Assembly: GCA_026874595.1 (NCBI GenBank)
Contig: CM049310.1
Location: 26,025,058 to 26,089,057, forward strand
Direction of reading: 5' to 3'
Length of the DNA stretch: 64,000 bases
DNA from: Sipunculus nudus
Taxonomy: Eukaryota > Annelida > Sipuncula > Golfingiida > Sipunculidae
The position numbers and the translations under genes were made by a program. Shown here piece by piece: positions 35,600 to 47,589 of this stretch (the stretch's first letter is position 1; each line of letters opens with the position of its first letter). Below the pieces are notes generated by a model. It was not told the DNA's origin. It ran no database searches and saw only the letters and a list, made by a program, of their open reading frames with translations.

Positions 35600-35924
35600 G
35601 ATATATAGAACCCCGTATCCTTTAAGCAATGTTCTCTCTCTTTTTTTTTTTCTCTCTCTCTCTCTCACTGAGAAACATGCCCAAAAGTGTGTAAGTGTGT
35701 GTGAGGGTGTGTGTGTGTGTGAGGGGTGGGGGCAAAAATTGGCTGACAGGACAGGTTCGGGACGCCACCGCATGGAAAACTGGTTTACAATTTCTATATA
35801 ATAATGAGCCAATCAATAACCTTTTTTCAATTATGGATCTAATACAGATTACAATAGGTGAGAAAAATATAATATGTAAAAAAATAATTGTATTAAGACG
35901 ATTGTGCACATTGTGCAAAGAGGA

Positions 35925-36000
<76 letters not shown>
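35566..36000. repeat. microsatellite cluster: TA, CT, GT, TA
   Basis: (TA)n at 35569-35590, (CT)n with a T run at 35632-35666, GT-rich sequence at 35692-35720 and a 68-bp (TA)n at 35933-36000. Translations of this stretch are meaningless Tyr-Ile repeats. Confidence 0.94.
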
Positions 36001-36003
<3 letters not shown>

Positions 36004-38662
36004 TCTGTCTGAAAGACCACCTGTTTAATTAGACCACCATTGAGTGAACCAAAAACATTAACATTTGTTTTTTTCTATTAGACCACTCACTTTACTTTTA
36101 TCAAAATTAGCTTTAATTAGTGTAATTAATGTGGGAGAGAGAAGGAGATTGAGGGGGAGATTTTATATACACCCATAAACAAATAAAAGAAAATAAAAAT
36201 AAGAAGAGGAAGGGTGCATGTGTGGACTCTCAGCAGGCCTGAGCGGGTTATGCAGCTCCGTAATTTTACTATGGCGACCAGTGTGAAGGCTGGTTATGTG
36301 CAGTGAGACTGCCATGACCCTGCATGCCGGCTTTACCTTCTATATCAACGCCCGGTCACTGCCAAGGCTGGCAGGAGTTTGTGCTTGAGCCCGCCGGGTT
36401 TATGGCCAACATACAATGGTTTTTGTCTGGCCTGTTTCTGTTCAGACATTGCCACTGCCATGGCCACTGAAAATGAGTGTCATCGAGAACGGAAACACGA
36501 GGGAGAATGTGATCTTTTTTTTCAAAGGGCGTTTCTTGGCTCAGACTACACGTCTGTTAAAAAGTAGAACTCAATGAATGTAAATTCATCTAAATCACCC
36601 TGGCCGCATTTAAACATCCTTTTAAGTTCCTGTATACAAGCCTTATATGCTAGATTGCAGCACAGGTAACAGTTCGAAGCCGGGGTCATATGAATTTAGG
36701 AAGGGTTGAAAGGCGCGCACCCCCTGTCCCCGCCCCTTAAAGCAGCCCTTGGTTCCTGGACGGAGACACTATAGTACAGACAGACATAACCGGTAATTTG
36801 GTATCCTGGGATTACGTTGAAAGATTCACATAACGATCTGAGATTGCTTAGATTCAAAATAAAAAAGAAACAACCATGCATTCAAATAAACATGCAGACA
36901 AAAATAAAGCAGACAGACATATATCTTTCACCTATATTCAGTTTGAATGGCGGAGGGTGTTGCTTGCATTGGAAGGTCTTCGTCGGCCCGTTATCTTTGC
37001 AAAACATATAAAGTTTACCGAGTGCGAGCCTCAATCCACAGCTGTCAACTCTGAAAGTGCAGCGAAACCCGTAACTCTGGTACATAGGCCTTGAAATCAT
37101 TGGTAACACTTTTTTAAAACTTCATACCATGGCTGTGTATTATCTGTTAGTATATTTACATGCAGATAAAATGTGACCATGCACGGGGGTTTTAAACAAG
37201 TGTTACTGATGATTCTAAGCTTATGGCCTGTGTCTGAACGATGCTTATTTATTTGTGGTTGATACTGGTTGCAAAAGCGGATTCAGGGGAGAGGTCCAGG
37301 GAGTCCGGTGTTTCAGCAGCAACCTTTTTTTAAGGGTTTCAAAAATTTTTTTTGCGACCTGGACCCCCCTCTTTTCAGATCACATGACCTTTTTTTAGGT
37401 TTTGTCATGCATTAGTCCTCCTGGGTTGGATTCCTCCTTTTCCTAATCCTATATCTGCCCCGCGGGGTTGTCGCGTGCATTATATTATGCAACACGTAGG
37501 GTGTACAAATATATGACGCAAGAAGCCTGTACCACAATGCTCTTATGTGAGGTGTCACATAGTCTTCATAAATACAAGGAGGAGGACCCCCGAAACCTCA
37601 AACATATTCCTTTGTGTGGTTTGAGTTGACAGCTTCATACATGTCTTATGTCACATTCTGCATGTAATATTATAAGCTTAAAGACTCCATGAAATTCCTT
37701 CATTACATTTAATGGCTTAAGCTGACAGCTGCAAACATTATGTCACAAACACAAAAAAAAAGGTATGAAAGATGAATAAGATCTATAGGCGCTTCGCTGG
37801 GGGAAGTACTTGCCAAATACCTGCAGATGTCATTCACCGAACAGTTGGCTACAGATATATGCAAGCCAAAGCATATTCACCAAACAATACATATATGTTT
37901 GTATGTACTCCATGCCGTGATTTTTTATACAGAGCCAACAATACAAAAAAAACCTAGTATCTATACGGAGGTCTGATCTCTCCATCATTGCCATTCTTAT
38001 TCTATATTTAGAATTATTATTGTAATAATAGAGCATAAACTGTGCTTTGTTTTAGTCTTGTGCTGGTCTGGTTTGCAGTAGAATACACCCTGCATGCGGC
38101 AGACATTTATTCACTCTTTGTTTTCCGCTTTGGATGGTGGCCATGCATATATAATCCTACCACGCACTTAAATTTGCCTCGAGAGTCATTCGTCTTCTTA
38201 TGAGTGCGTTGGCTCCCTTCCAGGTCGTTAACACTTTACTGTTTGGTTTCACAGCAGTACCTATATACTGGCTTATTAAACAGATAATTACGGAGCCTTG
38301 GTGGTGTAAAGTTATCTTACCAACTGATTTCTTTAAAAAATACCGAATCAGTATATGTATCTGGGCTGTTGGTCGGATCACGCGTTAAAAAGAAAGTATA
38401 ATTAAGTGTGCACCATGCTATAAATGATAATTTCAACCGCTGATATAAACCACTAAAAAAACAAATCTACATCGGCGGATAAAGAAACGCCCCCTTAACT
38501 TTTCAAATCATAAAAATCTAAAAATGATTATGATGCACAGTTTGTAATTCGCAGGTGGTCTTAATAGACACGTCTGTTACAACTAACGCCTGTGAATACT
38601 TTCGGTTCACTCAAGGGTGGTCTTATATTAGACAGGTTGTTATTCAGACAGGTTTCCCTTTG
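36001..38662. other. non-coding stretch with one MITE
   Basis: Apart from the CAGGGGCGGATCC-family copy at 37272-37452, nothing recognisable was found on either strand. Confidence 0.4.
37272..37452 (-). mobile_element. CAGGGGCGGATCC-family MITE, copy A
   Basis: On the minus strand it reads CGGGGCAGATATAGGATTAG at the start, then CCAACCCAGGAGGACTAATG, GGTCATGTGATC, GGTCCAGGTCGCAAA, AAACCCTTAAAAAAAGGTTG and GAATCCGCTTTTG at the end. Order and content match 46925-47157 and 49650-49793. Confidence 0.85.
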
Positions 38663-38694
<32 letters not shown>

Positions 38695-38770
38695 CCTCCC
38701 TCCCTCCCTCCCTCCCTCCCTCCCTCCATCTATCCATGTATCTATCTATCTATCTATGTCTATCTATATA
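38663..38770. repeat. compound (TATC)n-(TCCC)n-(TATC)n microsatellite
   Basis: Tetranucleotide repeat TATC switches to TCCC (38693-38725) and returns to ATCT/TATC. Read directly. Confidence 0.96.
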
Positions 38771-39723
38771 TATGGTATATTTAGATATTTCATTATTTTT
38801 TATGTATAATATCATGTATTATATATGAAAAAAATATATTTTGTATTTAACACACATTGCGGGTTACATTTTAAAAAGCTTTTACTGCAGCATATTTTTT
38901 CCTTTGCCTTGGCCGTGACTGACAGGGGTCCATGTGGCATGTATGCAGCGTGCCGGAAGCCTTCACCTACACGCTTCACGTACACCCCTCGCAGCCAATC
39001 CCTGGCTAATACTGATCAGGCGATAAAACCGCCAAGTTGAAGGATTCCTCAAACGTCGGGGCCAAGTTCATGACGCTCTCGTCCGGATGAAACCAGTTCA
39101 TATTTATTATTATTATTATTATGGGGCTATTTATCTGAATGGGTTGCGCATGCAACGTGTGCTGGCCGAGACATGTAGCGTATGACAATTAAACGCCTCG
39201 GGACTCTTTAGTGACTATACGGGCTAGAGGGGACTCCAGCATTGAGACGCTGTTAAATGAATTTAAAGATGTCAGATGTATGCAAAGTCGTATTATATTA
39301 TAATTTTTAACCTATATATTATTATGGTCGCGTGTATATTGTACATATTGCTACACCTTTTTGGTCTGCATGCCACACTAATGTGACAAACTTCACTCAT
39401 GTCGGCTCGTTCCAATCGAGACAGCTCCGAGTATTATATTTCTTTTATGTCAAACACAACCAACACCTATGTAGATCGTCCGGTATGATATCAATGCCGA
39501 CTGAAAAATAAACTGTCCCTATTACCAGTGTTGGACTGTTCAATACAATGATTCATCAGATTTAAACAACTCTCCCGTGGTAGATGAACGCTCGATCGTC
39601 TGAGTATACATGCAACAGTAAGCAAGTGGAACTAGGACAAAGAACGCGCGTGTATACAAAATAGTGGCATATCAGCCGACCTAGAATGTGTGTATATATA
39701 AATCATATATATATTTATATACA

Positions 39724-39789
<66 letters not shown>

Positions 39790-40706
39790 TGTATCAGCCA
39801 ATGCTACATCTAAAGTTATATATTAAAAGCCAGCTGTATGGTAACTATGGTTCACAGTTAAGATTATAGAGCTTACGGGTCGCATCGGTGAATAACAAAT
39901 ATGCAGGTACCCTAATATTAATCAATTCAGTACTAACACGCGTGAGAACTTAGCCTCCTTGGTGGAGGTGACAAAAATGTAAATATTTACTGGTGAAAAC
40001 ATGAACTCCAATTACATAAGAAATGTAATTTTGTGTTGGGAGATAATTATCAAGCTTCATGAAGAATTTTCATTTTATTCAGGGGAGGACACCCCAAGGC
40101 ATTTGTAAATCTCTGCTACCGTTCGTCACCAATATAGGCGGTGTACTTGATTTCTTATATTTACGGTAGGCCTACCTCCATTAATTTATACTAAGAATCA
40201 AACATTATTGTGGTAAGTGCAAAAGGGGCACTGCAAGATCTGATCCCCGGATGAGGACTCCTAGCCGCGTCAATAAGTTGACATTATCGGTCACTCATAT
40301 CTAATTCATGGTCTACTATATACAATGCCAAGGCAAACTCGGTAAATTTATAATCTAGGTCAAGTCATTACTCACGGGTAAAATGGGCGTTGTTTGATAC
40401 GCTGTCACAAAAGGCTATAAATAGCAAATTGTAAAAAGAAAAAGAAATAGTAATGAAGGAGCAAGCATTTATGAAGGAGCTAATCATGCAGTAGGGTGTG
40501 AAGACTTTTTTTATTTGTAAAATTGTGTGTACTTGCACCTGTGCAAATTTGTCCTTACCAAGATATACTAGCGACTGTTACAACTCCACATACCTCTCGT
40601 GTCAGTCTGTAAGTAGCTGTGTCAGTGAGTACAATCAAACAAACTTAGAAGGAACTCTGAAATAGAGGAAGCACTAAGTAAGTACCGATATTTTGGTTCT
40701 TAGATG
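38771..40706. other. non-coding stretch with TA tract
   Basis: No exon recognised. A long, slightly interrupted (TA)n lies at 39692-39786. Confidence 0.4.
39692..39786. repeat. (TA)n microsatellite, interrupted
   Basis: TA dinucleotides with a few TTTA interruptions, read directly. Confidence 0.94.
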
Positions 40707-40714
40707 TAGTGCAT

Positions 40715-41638
40715 CAGGGCTGGTAAAAAAAAAACGACTTTTATAAAAAAAATCATGATTTTTGACTTTTTTTTATTTAAATCGACTTTTATTGATTTAA
40801 ATCACCTTATGATGAATTAATCACTTACTCTATTTTTATCAACTAAATAAACAGGTCTTATAATGCAGGTTATGATGAGGGTATCTCAAAGTCTTTTAAG
40901 AATTAATATATACCGGTAGAATAAAAGGAACTTAATAGAAAGTTTGTTGTTATTAAATTGGAACCATTGGCCAACCTGATTCCAACATGTTATTTCAGGC
41001 TGATCATGTACTATAACCCTATAATATGCCTGCATACTTACATTTAATGGCCAATTACCAAACAAAATCAAATTGAAATAATATAAAATTATGTAGAATA
41101 CAGTGTTTGAATGATCTGTCTTCTCTTCTTAGTTTTAGTTTATGAGAATAGAATGTATGGCATGTTTATGCAAAGCAAAATTGCTGGTTTTGTTCACCAC
41201 TACTGGGTCTTTATCCATTAGAATCTAAGTAAATAATTCTGCATATCTTCCTTACATTTTATCAGTATAGTTAAAAATAATGCAACATTGGAAGACAATC
41301 TTCTTAATAAAACAGCTCGATAGTTTATCATGTCCTGTATAGGAAACTGGTTGCCAAATTAACTTGAATTATACTATTGATAGTGTTAATTTTTAAGTAT
41401 GTATCATGGTCAGTGTAAATACAAAGCTTACAACAAATAATTTCAGACTATTTTGAATATTTGTAATAGAGGATCTGCAGTGGGTGATGTTTTTATGTTA
41501 TGTAATTAATGATGTAGTATTATCTATCGCATTTGGTCAATTAACTTTAAAAACAATCAATTTTGATGATTTTTATGACTTTTTTTACAGTGATTTAATC
41601 ACGATTTAAAGCAAGTGATTTAAATCACACCAGCCCCG
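40715..41638. mobile_element. hAT-like MITE, 924 bp, perfect 8-bp TSD
   Basis: Ends are CAGGGCTGGT (left) and CGGGGCTGGT (right, reverse complement). TAGTGCAT flanks both sides exactly (40707-40714 and 41639-41646). Sub-terminal AAATCGA/GATTTAAATCA-type blocks occur at both ends, as in the known CAGGGCTGG MITEs of animals. The AT-rich interior has no transposase. Confidence 0.93.
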
Positions 41639-41759
41639 TAGTGCATGATTATATATATCATCGAGCTCGCAAATAAATTGTTTGTGCCGATTTGAGTAAT
41701 AACATTCTCATGCTCGTTTTGTACTGATAAGGTTGGTGCAGTGAGGCGTAAGCGAGGTA

Positions 41760-41864
41760 TAACCATACCACAATCATGACCACCCAGCTATGACAACCAC
41801 CAACAATATATAATATATATATACATATATATTTAATATAAATATATATACATATATATATATA

Positions 41865-41929
<65 letters not shown>

Positions 41930-42090
41930 GCTACCACCGTGGCCGCTATGACGACCAGTGCACCACAAAAACAAGACCACCTCGTAATGACGACCACCAC
42001 ATTAACATGACCAAACCGATATGGCAACCAATCTAGTAACACGACCACCCCGCTATGACCGACCATCCCCGTAACACGACCACCATGGTT
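41760..42090. repeat. degenerate GACCACC minisatellite split by a TA tract
   Basis: About ten recurrences of the motif CGACCACC..GCTATGA or close variants flank a TA tract (41806-41929), for example near 41779, 41948, 41988, 42038 and 42076. The unit spacing is irregular, about 18-40 bp. It has no coding meaning. Confidence 0.75.
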
Positions 42091-42810
42091 CCAAATGGGG
42101 GCGCATCAGCAGATTTTCGTTGAAGACAAAATTCAGTGAAAATGATTTGTAAACACCCAAATATGTCAGGCTTTCCCAGTCGAACACGAAACAGGTAAAA
42201 GAAACACATTATCCTGGGTTATACGTATATTATATGGACCACCCTGGCAGCAAAGAAGCAGGAATGCCAACATTGAGTTGGGTTTAGTTTTTCCAATGAA
42301 GTATATACAATTAACATTACAAAGCAGTTGGTCCCTGAAATATTCTCAGCATTGAAATAAAGTTGTGCAGCACTGTTTAGCCTTTCAACAGACCCAAACT
42401 TGAAGAGAACCTGACGCCTCTGGTTACAAGTGACAGACATCAGAAATTAAGGGTTCAATTAATGTCATTTTATTTATTCATTTTTTAGTTTTGATCAGCT
42501 AACTCCCGTGGGCAATGAATCCTTGTTTTATCCAGGGTTCAAAGACTGAGATTCATTTTACGAAAACAGGATTGCATGAATCCATGTGAATCGAATAAGA
42601 GTATTCTGAAATAATCGAAATTGCCAATACTGCTTTCTTAAGACTGATGCACTCAGTAGCCCCTGAAGAACAAATTCGAAATGCCGCAGGGCCAGCGAGT
42701 ACGACGAAAGAACAGTATGTATATATAGATACAGGACTAATTCATCGGTGTGACAATAGGTAAATATTACGCGCGTTATTAATGGTTATATGTGTGTAGC
42801 AGAGTGTGTT
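42091..42810. other. non-coding stretch upstream of the P450 promoter
   Basis: No exon or known repeat seen. Confidence 0.35.
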
Positions 42811-42957
42811 TTGCGTGGGCTGGCTCCTGATCACGTGGACTATATAGGTATGGAGTGTCTCGAGCGTGCTACCCGCCTGTGAACGAGCGCGGCTGATTCT
42901 TTAATGTTATATACTGGTGATACTGAGAGGGTCCTCCCCCACAGAAATACCACGCCA
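42811..42957 (+). promoter_or_regulatory. putative P450 promoter: TATA box, E-box, three XRE-like sites
   Basis: TATATAGG at 42841 could be a TATA box. Close to it are TTGCGTG (42811), an E-box CACGTG (42832), GAGCGTG (42862) and, on the minus strand, TGGCGTG (42951-42957). TTGCGTG and TGGCGTG fit the TNGCGTG core bound by AhR/ARNT-type bHLH-PAS dimers, which control vertebrate CYP1 genes. The TATA box lies about 530 bp before the ATG, leaving a long 5' UTR or a 5' UTR intron. Motifs are seen; function is inferred. Confidence 0.5.
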
Positions 42958-43372
42958 GCTTTTATTGGGCGGGGATCATGACATTGGCACGGCTTTCGTA
43001 ATGGCCCAGGCCTTGTTTAGAACGAGGCGTTTCAAGGAGTGTCAGCTATCAATGTGAAGGTCATTTTGCACTTTGCATATGCAGGCATCCGTGGTCAATA
43101 TTTCTATACAATAAAGACCCTTGCTGCTGTATAACCATGTTGTTCCTGACAGTGCGAACGTCCTTTTAAACGGTTCCCTGGTGCTACGTTATATGTACAG
43201 TCTTCAGCAAGCCGACGTCGCAAAATGCATGTATACAGATTGACGAGAAACGTTGCACTAGAGTATATGCGTTGCTGAGGGTGAAATATATTGAGAATAT
43301 ACCAAGAGGAAACTGTTTAAAGAAATATATATTTCAATAAATATTTTGTTTAATGAAGCATAACTGAATAAA

Positions 43373-44914
43373 ATGTTGAGTCTACTGAAAAGTTCGCTGG
43401 AAAGTACTTGCAGTATTTGGACTGGAGGAGTCAAGGACACTTTAATTATTTTTGTGGTGGTATTGCTGGTCATGTGGCGTATATGTGACTGGGACAGACC
43501 TAGGCTAAACTTCCCGGGACCAACGCCGTACCCAATACTAGGGAACCTGCCACAGATGGCCCCGTATCCCCATCTGAAGCTGACCGAGTGGTGGAGGAGG
43601 TACGGGCCGGTGTATCAAATCGTCATGGGTAGCCGGACAGCTATCGTGGTCAACGGACTGGACGCTATCCGGCAAGTTTACCTCAGCAAAGGAAATGACT
43701 TTTCCGGACGCCCGGATTTCCTGACGTTTCAAATTGTACAAGACGGTAAAGGTCTGACTTTTGGTAGTCCACACGCCAAGTGGAAAACGCACAAGAAACT
43801 AGCGCGGCACGCCGTCCGTATGTTCACGAAGAACACGAACGGCGGGTTTGAGAAAGTAATGCAAACCCAAGCAGCTAAAGCTACGGAGTCCATCATACAG
43901 GCGGGAAAGCACGGTTCCTTTAATCCGGTAAAAGTCATCCAGGCGTCGGTAAGAGAACTTGCTTTCATGATAATCTTCGGTGCTCGTCATAATGAACAGT
44001 ACGACGAATCTTTCCGTGAGCTGGTTACCCTCCTGCATGAGTTTAATGATCTGGGGGCCGTGGGTTTGCTACCCGATATCATGCCTTGGACCAGATCGCT
44101 TGTACAAGCGTTCGGCAGACATGCAGCATTTATAAAAATTGCAGACGGCATTACCGAAAAGGTTAATAATATAATCAATGACCACAAAAGTGACATCACG
44201 CCCGGTAAAGCTCGTGACCTGACGGATGGGGTATTAAACGTGGCTGCAGAAGCAGAGCAGAAGAATATGTTCACCGGGCGTTTAACAAAAGAGTTGTTTG
44301 AACGAACCACTGAAGAACTTCTTGGAGGAAGTGACTCAACCATGACGGCCGCTATCGGCTGGATGTTATACATATTCAGTGTACATCCAGAGATTCAATC
44401 TGAAATACGTCGTGAACTGGACGCTGTGGTCGGCACTGACCGCCCTCCGGCAATAGCTGACCGTTGTCAAATGCCTTACACAGAGGCATCTATACTGGAA
44501 ATTTTGCGGTGGGCCTCCATTTTACCAATGGCACTGCCTCACTGCACCACCACGGCCACCACGCTGTACGGAAAGCACATACCCGCAGGCACTCTAGTTC
44601 TGATAAACATGTGGTCACTGGGCAGGGACGAGAACGTCTGGGATAATCCGGAAAAGATCGATCCCTTGAGGTTTATCGATCCGGACACAGGTAGGGTGGA
44701 CAAAAGTAAGAAAAGCCTTTACTTGCCATTTGGGGCGGGTTGGAGGAGGTGCTTAGGACAGCCCGTGGCGGAGACTGGCTTGTTTCTGTTCGTGACTACA
44801 CTTATACAAAAGTGCAGCATTCACTGCCCAGACAGCGGCCCCTCAGAGTGTAAGGGTTCCATGGGTTTTGCTTGGGAACCATCTTACTTTGAGATTGACG
44901 TTAAGCCTAGATAA
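43373..44914 (+). CDS. cytochrome P450, CYP2 clan (CYP1/CYP17-like), intronless
   Basis: A complete 513-residue microsomal P450 in one exon. It has an N-terminal membrane anchor (about 23-35), a proline hinge (FPGPTPYPILGNLP) and a C-helix WKTHKK. The I-helix oxygen-activation motif GGSDST is at 318-323 and the K-helix ExxR is E376-R379 (EILR). DPLRF follows, then the heme loop FGAGWRRCLG with ligand Cys460. All are intact, so an active haem monooxygenase of the endoplasmic reticulum is expected, dependent on NADPH-P450 reductase. The LPMALPHCTT and LINMWSLGRDENVWDNPE segments resemble CYP1 and CYP17 proteins; the substrate cannot be told. TAA lies in frame 12 nt upstream of the ATG, supporting the start. 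Most CYP1/17 relatives have introns, so the single exon suggests intron loss or retroposition. Confidence 0.96.
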   Translation: MLSLLKSSLESTCSIWTGGVKDTLIIFVVVLLVMWRICDWDRPRLNFPGPTPYPILGNLPQMAPYPHLKLTEWWRRYGPVYQIVMGSRTAIVVNGLDAIRQVYLSKGNDFSGRPDFLTFQIVQDGKGLTFGSPHAKWKTHKKLARHAVRMFTKNTNGGFEKVMQTQAAKATESIIQAGKHGSFNPVKVIQASVRELAFMIIFGARHNEQYDESFRELVTLLHEFNDLGAVGLLPDIMPWTRSLVQAFGRHAAFIKIADGITEKVNNIINDHKSDITPGKARDLTDGVLNVAAEAEQKNMFTGRLTKELFERTTEELLGGSDSTMTAAIGWMLYIFSVHPEIQSEIRRELDAVVGTDRPPAIADRCQMPYTEASILEILRWASILPMALPHCTTTATTLYGKHIPAGTLVLINMWSLGRDENVWDNPEKIDPLRFIDPDTGRVDKSKKSLYLPFGAGWRRCLGQPVAETGLFLFVTTLIQKCSIHCPDSGPSECKGSMGFAWEPSYFEIDVKPR

Positions 44915-44982
44915 TTTATTTTACAAACTCTCAAGACATAATGAGATAATGTTGTGCTGATCTTTGTGTAACGTCAAACATG

Positions 44983-44988
44983 AATAAA
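44983..44988 (+). terminator. polyadenylation signal of the P450 gene
   Basis: AATAAA about 70 bp after the P450 stop codon, on the coding strand. Confidence 0.7.
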
Positions 44989-45102
44989 AATCCTAATCAT
45001 AAAACGGAAATTTAGCAAGTGCTTATTTTTGAGGTAAGCATCGGGCTCTTTATTGATTGTTAAAAGGTGAAGTTTTGTTAATATATTATGTTCAGCCATT
45101 AC

Positions 45103-45106
<4 letters not shown>

Positions 45107-45158
<52 letters not shown>

Positions 45159-45166
45159 ATATATAT
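45107..45166. repeat. (TA)n microsatellite
   Basis: TA tract with one interruption, read directly. Confidence 0.95.
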
Positions 45167-46924
45167 GCACCGTGTACATTCATGTAAGGCCGGGCACAAC
45201 ATGGGTTATTGACCAAAATTAATGACGCCGAAGACGTCAGTGTGTTTGTGTATGTGCGTGTGAGGCCGGGCCGTGTATGTGTGCGTGGATGGCCGTGCCG
45301 TGTTTGTTGGAGGGGAAGGGGGGGGGGGGGGTGCGAACGAAGCGCTGATATACATGTGTCTTAATAAGCAGATTATATACAGAGCAGGAGGTTTAACGAA
45401 CCCAAACAACATTCAATTTGTACCATTTTGTATTTTTATTGACATTCGCATTTTGTATTTACAATAAAAGATGTATATTTAACACTTTGTTTAATTAACG
45501 GGTTGATTGTGTGTATCTTTAAACGTTGATTGATGAAAGGGTGACTAGCGGAGGAGTAATAGATGGACCGACCACCTTTTTTAACTAGAAAGAATTCACA
45601 GAGGGTATACCTCCGCCAACAATTGTATCCATATCAAGGTCGGAATAAAATTTTAATCAACACATATCTCAACATTCAAAATTAATTCATCGACATTTTT
45701 TAAAACATTACGTGATATTGAATATTAATATAATTTGAAACAAATGCCTATTGCCTATACTTCCGGAAAAAGTCCAATGAAAATAATTAAGAACGTTTGG
45801 AGATTTTGTGTTGTTAAAAACTAATAAATATATATTGTGTCTGTAGTTTTGTACAAGCGGTGACTGCATGACTCCTACCTCCCTCTATACTGGACTAAGA
45901 AATTAAGTAAAAAGCTTGAGGTGTGCAAGGTCACCCGGAGAGAATGCACGCCATCCACCAGCAAGGGGTACAGCCTAGCCATATCAAGTACAGGAGAATG
46001 GAATCCTCGATTGCCTTTTATGATATTAAATTTAAAAAAAGAATACTGTGTGAGAACTATAGATCCTTCCAAGAAGCGGTTGATGAGAAGATGGAAGTGG
46101 GCCACACGATCTACGTATAGTCCCCCCCCCTCCCCCCCCCCCTCCAAAAAAAAAATGCTGTACCGCCCAGCAAATAACAGCTTGTCAGGCAAGCGATACG
46201 TTATTATAAGTCACTGTTATATCGCACTCAATGTCCCGACTATCAACGCATTGTATAACTTATGAACGTAAAGGGCACCTTCCATGTCCGCAGCATGTCT
46301 CAAGAAGATTAATTTTTAATTATTTTTTTCTGGTAAGGGGTAAATGCATTGAGTAAGGAGGAAGTGTTTAATTTTGGTGTGAATTATTTTATTTTTGCAG
46401 ATGATTCATGCCCCACACACGGGACAGCAAGCAAAATGATTTGATTGAGATCTGATTGACAAATTGATGGATTGATTGACTGAACAACTGACTGATATGA
46501 TGACTGAGTGGTTAAGTAGCATATTCTTGACATTTAAGCTATGACTGACAAATTTGTTGATTTAAAGATTGATGATCTGTTCAAATGCTTGAAAACTCTC
46601 GGGTATGTCTCAGAATACAAATACTTGAACGGTGGTGACATATGCCGGCAGAGACGAAAATTATAATGTGGCTGCTGATCCATGCAGTATCGGCTTCAGT
46701 AGTCAAGCTTGGTTTACTGACGGATAAAGTTTTTTTTGCAGGGTGGATGGTGATCCGGGATGGCTTATATATTTTCATCATTCAGTTACCATCTTATCAT
46801 TTGTTTAAATCCAGTTTATTTTAGATCTTAGGAATAGCCATCAAGACAGTACAGTTGAAAACAAGCAAATTTCCTATTCCCTGTGAATGTGCGCCATAAA
46901 CACAACATCTAATAAATACTAACA
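45167..46924. other. non-coding stretch
   Basis: Poly-G (45318-45331) and poly-C (46132-46142) tracts. ATTGA-rich simple sequence lies near 46440-46500. Open frames at 45875-46265 on both strands show no recognisable domain. Confidence 0.4.
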
Positions 46925-47157
46925 CAGAAGCGGATCCGGGGGGGGGGGGGTCCAGGGGATCCGGACCCCCCCCCCCTCCCCCCCCCCCCCCTTTCACCCG
47001 AAGCAACCTTTTTGAAAGGGTTTTAGACGAAATTTTGCGGCCTGGACCCCCCCCCCCCCTTTTTCGGACCTGATGACCTTTTTTTTTTAGGATTTTCATT
47101 AGTCCTCCTGGGTTGGGACCCCCCCCCCCCTTTTCCTTAATCCTGGATCCGCCCCTG
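46925..47157 (-). mobile_element. CAGGGGCGGATCC-family MITE, copy B (with poly-G/C expansions)
   Basis: The termini CAGGGGCGGATCCAGG (minus strand, from 47157) and CAGAAGCGGATCC (plus strand, from 46925) are inverted. It shares CCAACCCAGGAGGACTAATG-type and AAACCCTTTCAAAAAGGTTG blocks with copies A and C. Five separate G/C runs of ten or more lie inside. Flanks do not show a clear target duplication. Confidence 0.88.
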
Positions 47158-47589
47158 TGAGTATTGATGAATACATACCCTGGGAACTGCTGCACAGAAA
47201 CGTATTTTTTTTTTGTATGCATAAAACCGTTGGATGCATTGTGCCAAATTCCGTGAAACATTTTCCTCAAAAAGCGTTCATATTTATCAAGTGACATAAG
47301 AAAACGGTTATTCCCAAGCGTTACACAAACACACACACTTGTATATAAACGTGGAAAGCTAGAACAGGTTTCTGATCTTGACATATACACAGTCACTGTC
47401 TCACGTTGTTTGACCCCGACAAGACGGGAACGGTTCTAAGATCAGCTGCCATCTGGCGACTATTTAAGTGACTAAAGAAAATGAGTGTTGCAGGTCGCCA
47501 ATTCTAGCAATGGATTGAACTCAATAGCCACGGATATTTATCCTCGGAGGATATAGTGTAGATGGCCTTTACTTCGATGGCACAGAATT

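Noticed and set aside
35622-36020. Tyr-Ile repeat proteins
   Set aside because: Translations of (TA)n microsatellites.
43538-44373. Several minus-strand frames opposite the P450
   Set aside because: Shadows of the real coding strand; no independent signals.
45875-46265. Overlapping open frames on both strands
   Set aside because: Neither shows a recognisable domain, splice support or promoter; one side ends in poly-C/poly-A.
46821-47396. 191-codon minus-strand frame with poly-Gly
   Set aside because: It runs through a MITE whose G/C runs translate as glycine and proline.
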